DNA from: Tomocerus qinae
Taxonomy: Eukaryota; Arthropoda; Collembola; Entomobryomorpha; Tomoceridae
Length of the DNA stretch: 64,000 nt
Direction of reading: 5' to 3'
Assembly: GCA_020055645.1 (NCBI GenBank)
Contig: CM034546.1
Coordinates: 80,786,001-80,850,000 of the forward strand
The notes under the pieces were generated by a model. The model had not been told where the DNA came from and searched no databases. It saw only the letters and a list, made by a program, of their open reading frames with translations. The stretch's first letter is position 1; every line of letters starts with the position of its first letter. Shown piece by piece: positions 57,889 to 64,000 of the stretch. The position numbers and the translations under genes were made by a program.

Positions 57889-59491
57889 AATATTATCATT
57901 TAAATACTGTAAACAACAATCTTTAAAAGTTTATTTTATATTATTAAAGTTAGAAAAATCATTTATGACCATAAATTACTTTGAAAGCAATCCATGCTAT
58001 TTTTATATGACCATTAACTTGAACTTCGTGCATTATATTATATTTTATGTGTAATAATAATGAGTATGTTCTAATGCAACTAGTTCGTATTGTAAAGGTT
58101 GCTATTTTTGCATAAAAAGCTTTGTTTGTTTCTGATTCACTATTCCGGTGTCAAAAATGTCATTACTACTTAATATTACATTACTATTTACATTAATTAC
58201 ATTAATATTAAAATAACCTAACATCAATGTATATATTATGTATGTACAGGTATACCATATTTATCACTTGTGCATGTGTGGGGAAGTTTAAAAAAATTTA
58301 ATTGCTTTGTTGAAATGCCAATTAAGCAATGAAATACATTCATTTAATCTTTAGCTTTGCTAATGTGTAATAGTCTAATTTAAAATATTAGTTGGGTGGG
58401 TTTTTTCAGAAAAGGGGTGATCGGGGTGAATATGCAACCGTTCGGGAAATTTCCGAAAATTTCTATGCAATACTGCATATTTCAAACTCTCTTCAAATAA
58501 TCTTACTTTTTGAATCCGAATAGTCAAAAAAGTTTTAAATTTAAGTTTTAATTTTAAATTTTAAAAGTTTCAAATAGTAACAATGTTTTTTTTTAATTTT
58601 TACAACATTTGTAAATTTTTCGGTTAATTTTGGGAGTTAAGAGACCCAAAAAGTAGTGCTGTGCGGAGAGTGGGGAGATCTTTTTCGTTAGGACAAAATT
58701 CGGTGCGTGAACGTGGGGCCAAAGCCCGAAAAAGACTGTTTTTTGGTGCAAAAGACCGGCAGAAACATCATTTTCAGTGTTGAGTGTGGATTTCGTGGCG
58801 TGAAATGTGAAGGGAGATAATCGTGTCTCAGACTCAGACATGTGTGTGAACGCTGGCGACATGCAGATAAGTGATAAGGCCTGTTGAAGATCTGTGCTTG
58901 TATCCTGTCCTGCATCTACTGCTTTGCATCCCATGGCTGCTTTCCAAGATCTCCGGCAAAAGACAAGCAGTGTAGCACCAGTGATATCATCTAGTCTAAG
59001 GTCCCCACTCTAGCACAGTCAGTAACTAATTGGCATTTTGACGATTCTGTTATCACATAGCTAACCTGGAATTTCCGCGTATACTGGAGTATACGCGTAA
59101 AACTTGTAAGGGTTTACAATATCTACTTATTACATTTATTATATTACTTGTCTTATACTATAGGATGAATTGTTTGGTTATGTTTATTAACTTCTGTATT
59201 GTTTGAGTGAACTGTGATTGCGTTTAGCTTCGATATCTCCTTCGACGTCGACTGGAGTTTCGTTAGGGTCTCTCGATATGGGGATTATAGTAACACGATT
59301 GTTTTTCCGTTAGTACGGGTATGGTGATTAATAAATTATATGGGTCTATCCCCCGATTCGACATACCTTACTAGCAATAAAAGAGGAAGAATGAATTGAA
59401 TGAAAGCTATGCGTGAAGGGAGAGTGCACTCTTTACTGAGGAACCAAGCAAGGGCATTATTGTCTGAAGACCAGAGTGTGATTTGAGCACA
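57889..59491. other. Non-coding DNA
   Basis: Two overlapping minus-strand ORFs at 58593-58934 lack any recognisable domain. No gene is supported. Confidence 0.4.
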
Positions 59492-59918
59492 CATGCTAGT
59501 TTAGGTCAGCGAGCCGAGCCACTGGCCTCCAATAACATTGAGCGAGCCGAGCCAGACCCACAAAAAATTTTTTGGCGAGCCGAGCCGAGCCAGGTCCACC
59601 AAAAAATTTCGACCGAGCCGAGCCGGGTCCATGACTCGGCTCGGCTCGCTGAAAAATCGACCCACTAATGGTTAAGAAGCCTGTAGGTTTAAAATAAAAA
59701 TGGCGGGAAATATTTTTGAGCGAGCCGGCCAAGGCAAGGGCGAGCCGAGCCACATCATCCAATAAGGCGAGCCGAGCCAGGTCCATAAAAAAATTTCAGC
59801 GAGCCGAGCCGAGCCAGGCCTGCAAAAAAATTTCGACCGAGCCTAGCCGAGCCACTGGCTCGGCTCGGCTCGCCGAAAAATCGAGCCAGCCTGGCTCGCC
59901 GAGCCAGAAACTAGCATG
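59492..59918. repeat. G/C-rich palindromic repeat of GCGAGCCGAGCC units
   Basis: Outer ends CATGCTAGTTT and AAACTAGCATG are inverted. Inside, GCGAGCCGAGCC and its complement GGCTCGGCTCGC alternate with CAAAAAATTT linkers. The composition stands out sharply from the AT-rich surroundings. Confidence 0.85.
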
Positions 59919-61252
59919 ACTGGATTTGAGAAAAAGTTGGCTATGAATATACTGTAGTGTGCCAGTGGACCATTGCGCATTGTCAGCGATGAGAGATGAC
60001 TATTGTAGAGGCAAAAAGTGGTTTATGCATTTTTCATTGCAGAGACGTGACTTTGCATATTATATTCATATTCCATATCACTCTATAATATAAACGTCAT
60101 TGTAATGTTTGTATGTTGTATGCAGGGTTGTGGGTCGGGTTTTTTATGGGTTGGGGTTTTTTGGGTTTTTTGGCAAAAAACCCACCCCGCTTTACTTAAA
60201 TAACCCCGGGTTTTTTGGGTTTATTACAAAACATACAAAAATGTGCACTACAGCTCCATCTAGATACGCAATGCATACTAATTTCTATTCAAAAATGTAA
60301 ACAAATGCATAATCAGGTGGAAACAAATATAGCTTCTACACTTCTACGCGTAATTAATGTATCGTAATGTGATGACTATAATAATATTAGTTTTATGTAT
60401 ACTTTAGTCATTCATTGTGAAGATTATGTTTACAATATTGTTGTACACATAATTTCAATTTATCACTTACATATTCATTAATGTAATGCTTTGCAATTAA
60501 AGCTTCAAATTAACAAAGGAATAATTTCATAAAGTCAATATAATCAGTAAAATATTATAATGCCTAATACTTCACTAGTTGTTATCAAACAATAATAATA
60601 ATGTAGGTGTTCACAAAAATTACATAATTTTCTTTTTTGCTTTAATTTTTCTTTTCATTGACGTAAGTAATAGTAGTTGACACGGTTGTTGTTGTCAGCT
60701 GTAGTTTTCATATATGGTATGTATAGGCTTGTATTTATACCTATAGTTATATAAAAAACCCTTAAACCCAAAAAACCCCAAAAAACCCGGGGTCGAGGGT
60801 TTTTTCCTAAAAAACCCGGGTTTTTCGATACCTTGGTTGTATGTTTGTGTGTGCGGATGTTTGTGTGTACGGATGTTATGAAATTATGAATGTTATTTCT
60901 CGGCCACCGTACCGTTATTTCAAAATGTATTAACAACAATTGCTGTAATTGGTTTATTTGCTGAAGATGCTAAATTCCATCCAGATAGAACTTGGTTTTA
61001 TGCATACACGCTTGCGCGGTGATAATTAATCCAAGTATTCTTTCAATTTAATCCACCGTGCCGTGACCTTATTTTATACGCAGGAAAGTTTAAAAATTGG
61101 CTATTCATAATAAAACTATATTTTTTTCAATTCGCAAATGGTTTTAAGCTAATAGGAGGTTAAAAATGTTTTACGTCTTAAATAGAAAAACTAAGTCCAT
61201 TCTTAAATAGAAATAATCAAGACTTCCTGTATTCTATTCTTATTATTTCATA
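59919..61252. other. Non-coding DNA with GGGTTTTTT / AAAAAACCC inverted blocks
   Basis: Blocks of GGGTTTTTTGGG (60124-60230) and their complement AAAAAACCCGGG (60755-60830) face each other across 500 bp, perhaps the ends of a MITE. Nothing else. Confidence 0.45.
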
Positions 61253-62378
61253 CTGTTAGAATCAGCCAACATCAGACCTATGGTTGCCCTGTGGTACGGG
61301 GATAAGCCTTCTGATTGGCTGAAATTTTTTGAAATCCAGCCTTCTGATTGGCTATTTCTATGACGAAAATTCTATAGATTACCCAAATGGGAACATTTTA
61401 GCAAATTTTGAATTGTTGCAAGCTACAATGCAGTCATATCATGAATCATCTATTTTATTGCCTAATAGTTTTCATTTCAAGTAGACCTTCATTCTGGAAT
61501 ATGATATTGAGCAATGAGAATGAGAAATGTATAGATTGAGCTATTTACATGCATGTCTTATGCAGTTATTACACTACAAATATTATGCCATGCATGAACT
61601 ATGAATCATCTATTTTTATTACCTACCAGTTTCCCTTTCAATGTAGACGTTTATTCTGTAATACGATATTTAGCATGAGCAATGAGAAACAAGTATAAAC
61701 CGGAAGAACACACATTGTGGATATATAAATATAGTGCATAATCGAACAAGGAATGATGTGATTAATATTAAATTAGTATCGTACAAACAAACTCTTCCTA
61801 CAATGACCTTTAAAATGATAACTCAGCAAGAAAATTACTGATAACTGAAAAATGTGTGAATACTAAATATATCTAAACATTAGACCGTTTCTGGTGATTC
61901 CTGACCACCCGATCCTTGTTCCTCAGTAGTATCCAGGCGTCGATAGCCTTTCTTAGACAAGTTTTCCTTCTTAGCTTTGGTAAACTCCTTGATAGCATTT
62001 AAACGCTAATGGTAATTAAAAATAGATGATTCATAGTTCATGGCATAAAATTTATAGTATAATAACTGCATAAGACGTGCATGTAAATAGCTCAATATAT
62101 ACATTTCTCATTCTCATTGCTCAATATCATATTCTAGAATGAAGGTCTACTTGAAATGAAAACTATTAGGCAATAAAATAGATGATTCATGATATGACTG
62201 CATTGTAGCTTGCAACAATTCAAAATTTGCTAAAATGTCCCCATTTGGGTAATCTATAGAATTTTCGTCATAGAAATAGCCAATCAGAAGGCTGGATTTC
62301 AAAAAATTTCAGCCAATCAGAAGGCTTATCGCCGTACCACAGGGCAACCATAGGTCTGATGTTGGCTGATTCTAACAG
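61253..62378. mobile_element. Long inverted-repeat element with about 370-bp arms
   Basis: Left arm about 61253-61622 and right arm about 62010-62378 are near-perfect reverse complements, beginning CTGTTAGAATCAGCC and both flanked by TA. The start CTGTT resembles the element at 35324-36515. The loop holds a coding-like terminal exon (61880-62005). Confidence 0.85.
61880..62005 (-). CDS. Orphan terminal exon, 41 codons plus stop
   Basis: On the minus strand an acceptor with a pyrimidine-rich tract (ATTTTTAATTACCATTAG) is followed by an open frame that begins RLNAIKEFTKAKKENLSKKG and ends GGQESPETV with a TAA stop. The charged start and Ser/Glu/Thr-rich end look like a C-terminal cytoplasmic tail, but I do not recognise the protein. 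Upstream exons would lie beyond 62378 and were not found before the window end. It sits in the loop of a long inverted repeat, so the element either carries it or was built around it. The acceptor tract lies at the arm edge. Confidence 0.4.
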   Translation of the reverse strand, partial: RLNAIKEFTKAKKENLSKKGYRRLDTTEEQGSGGQESPETV

Positions 62379-62735
62379 TAATAAGAGAATCAAGAGTCGG
62401 AGTCAAATTTTTGAAAATCACCTTAGCTACTAGCTAATTTTAATTTAAAATCCCTCCCCTTCCCTTAGCATAAAACTGTAAACTGTGTATACCAAAGGTA
62501 TCAATTCGGTGTATAATCATACTTTGGTGTGCCAATTTATGCTAAGAGGTTGTTGAGGGGATAATGGAGCGAGGTGCTGGAGCAAGATGCTAAATTCCGA
62601 CTCCGACTCCAGACTAAAATAGAAAATATTCAGAGCGGGATGAAGTGGTAAACTATTTTTTATTTCAAATGTGTACGTTTTGAATCTGCCACTTGTGTTA
62701 AAGAAATTTATTATCATAAAATTATGACTTCTAAT
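62379..62735. other. Non-coding DNA
   Basis: No gene seen. AAGAAATTTATTATCATAAA starting at 62701 recurs at 63200-63233. Confidence 0.4.
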
Positions 62736-62908
62736 CAGGGTTGCGGTGTCCGGATAGGAAGGTGTGGACAAAAGTGGTTTTATCCAGGGCAAAACTAGTT
62801 TCATCCTGGAAGAAATTAGTTTTGTCCACTTTTGTCCTGGATAGAAAGTGGACAAAACTAATTTCATCCTGGACACTAACAGTTTTGTCCGGACAAAACG
62901 CAACCCTG
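62736..62908. mobile_element. hAT-type MITE, family CAGGGTTGCG, with 8-bp TSD
   Basis: Ends CAGGGTTGCGGTGTCCGG and CCGGACAAAACGCAACCCTG are inverted. Flanks 62728-62735 and 62909-62916 are both CTTCTAAT. The interior has several GTCCACTTTTGTCC / GTGGACAAAACT copies. Confidence 0.9.
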
Positions 62909-62916
62909 CTTCTAAT

Positions 62917-64000
62917 ACGACGTCACAAATGGTGATGATGATAGGATTAGGAAGAGTATAAGTAGCCCTTAAAAAGTTTGGGTGGGTGAGTATTTATGAA
63001 TATAGAATACTTCTTTAAGGGCCCAGTACCTTTAAATTTGGAAATCTCTGAAGACTATCAAAATACATGTAAAAATTGTTTTACAACTCTTGGAATTCTG
63101 TCTAAAGTTCTTACCCGATTTTCTTGTGTGGTACATTTTTGGAATCCTGAATATATTGTAAACCACCCCATTGTACAAAATATACCAATATAAAGTTAAA
63201 GAGATTTATTATCATTAAATTATGACTTCTAATATAACACCTTTTGATTTCCATACATTTCCCAGTTTTCCTAATTTTCGCAGGTGACTAAAGGCCCCTT
63301 TAGACTCATCCTATTCCTATCATCATCATGCTTGGTGACGTCAAAATGACGTCAAAAATGTCTCATTGGAAACAATTTTTAGTAGATTTAAAATCAACTG
63401 ATATGACGTCACTAATCGTGATGATCATAGGAAATGGGAAGAGTAGCCCTTAACAAATGAGTATAGAATATTTCTTTGAATGTGATGCCATTTTCGTTGG
63501 TCATAGTCATGAATGTCATGGAAGTTGACATTTTCCTTGCATTGATTGATACTGTACATTAATGGTAGTATATGTAATTAGTTATTCAAAACCCGGAGTT
63601 AAAAAGATTTCTAAAACTTCACCTTATTACGACCAAGGGCCAATATTTTCCTGTTGGAATTGTATTGTGACTATCGGCACTTATTCTGGTCACCCATTAG
63701 GGTCACATTTTTGACTTGGGGTATAAAGTTACGTCTACATACGTTACTCTGACTCATCATTATGCATACTGCCAGGCATAGATGTAAGCATCCCATCTAT
63801 TTTACCAAACATCCCCATCCAGGGGTTTGGATGGGCTGGAAGGGATGTGTTGGTGATGGCTGTATTGGGTGGTTTACTTTATTTGGAAACTGGTGATGGG
63901 CTGTATTAGATGGATTACTTTATTTGGATATTGGCAGAGAACTAAAAAGGTACTCCTTTTTTACAAAAAAGGTAAAAAGTACTACTTTTTCTAAAAAAGC
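62917..64000. repeat. Dispersed repeats (copies of B and C) and a local direct duplication
   Basis: 63005-63195 is an inverted copy of 6881-7075. 63670-63746 is an inverted copy of 4316-4382. The segments at 62918-63020 and 63412-63480 share GACGTCAC.AAT.GTGATGAT, then AGAGTA.AAGTAGCCCTTA, as a direct repeat 500 bp apart. No gene. Confidence 0.65.

Noticed and set aside
58593-58934. Two overlapping minus-strand ORFs with Cys/His residues
   Set aside because: No zinc-finger spacing, the two frames compete, and there is no supporting gene structure.

Overview
The window looks like AT-rich nuclear DNA from an invertebrate animal. Genes are split by short GT-AG introns (about 75-530 bp), poly(A) signals are recognisable, one protein is a METTL16 RNA methyltransferase, and most of the sequence is transposon debris. 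Compact introns with HSP70-rich accessory genes would fit a sponge or another early-branching or marine invertebrate, but nothing here fixes the species. There is no operon, no convincing tRNA gene and no CRISPR array.

Layout: 0-11 kb holds a 5'-truncated LINE reverse transcriptase (1.57-2.84 kb), a hAT-type MITE and several hairpin or dispersed repeats. 11.7-12.9 kb is a three-exon secreted lipocalin-like gene. 13.8-17.5 kb is a head-to-tail cluster of elements with GTCY microsatellites and 40-bp minisatellite cores. 19.7-28.6 kb carries two long minus-strand genes. The first is a 951-residue protein with a decayed HSP70 domain. The second is a 1415-residue fusion of a nucleotide-binding-dead atlastin-type domain, about seven helical repeats and an intact HSP70 ATPase plus substrate domain. 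34.5-35.1 kb is a two-exon gene for a BAG-domain protein, the HSP70 nucleotide-exchange family. 40.2-41.5 kb has three exons of a broken acid lipase on the minus strand. 41.64-48.69 kb is a DNA transposon with 44-bp terminal inverted repeats and a DUF7869-like putative transposase gene; a Ty3/gypsy retrotransposon (42.45-46.96 kb) lies in one of its introns. 49.0-51.5 kb is an element with roughly 700-bp inverted repeats. 52.6-53.3 kb is another minisatellite element, and 53.5 kb a dead copy of the lipase last exon. 54.9-57.8 kb has a MULE-derived ORF head-to-head with a five-exon METTL16 gene. 58-64 kb is non-coding apart from one orphan terminal exon at 61.9-62.0 kb, and is rich in palindromes.

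Most interesting: an atlastin-type pseudo-GTPase fused through tandem helical units to a catalytically intact, lidless HSP70; next to it a paralogue in which the HSP70 ATPase is itself dead; and, divergently, a BAG co-chaperone gene. I infer a locus for an unusual HSP70 machine built on a dynamin-superfamily scaffold. I do not know of a description of this architecture and could not search for one.

Exon boundaries were chosen by hand from splice consensus and reading phase, with no transcript support.
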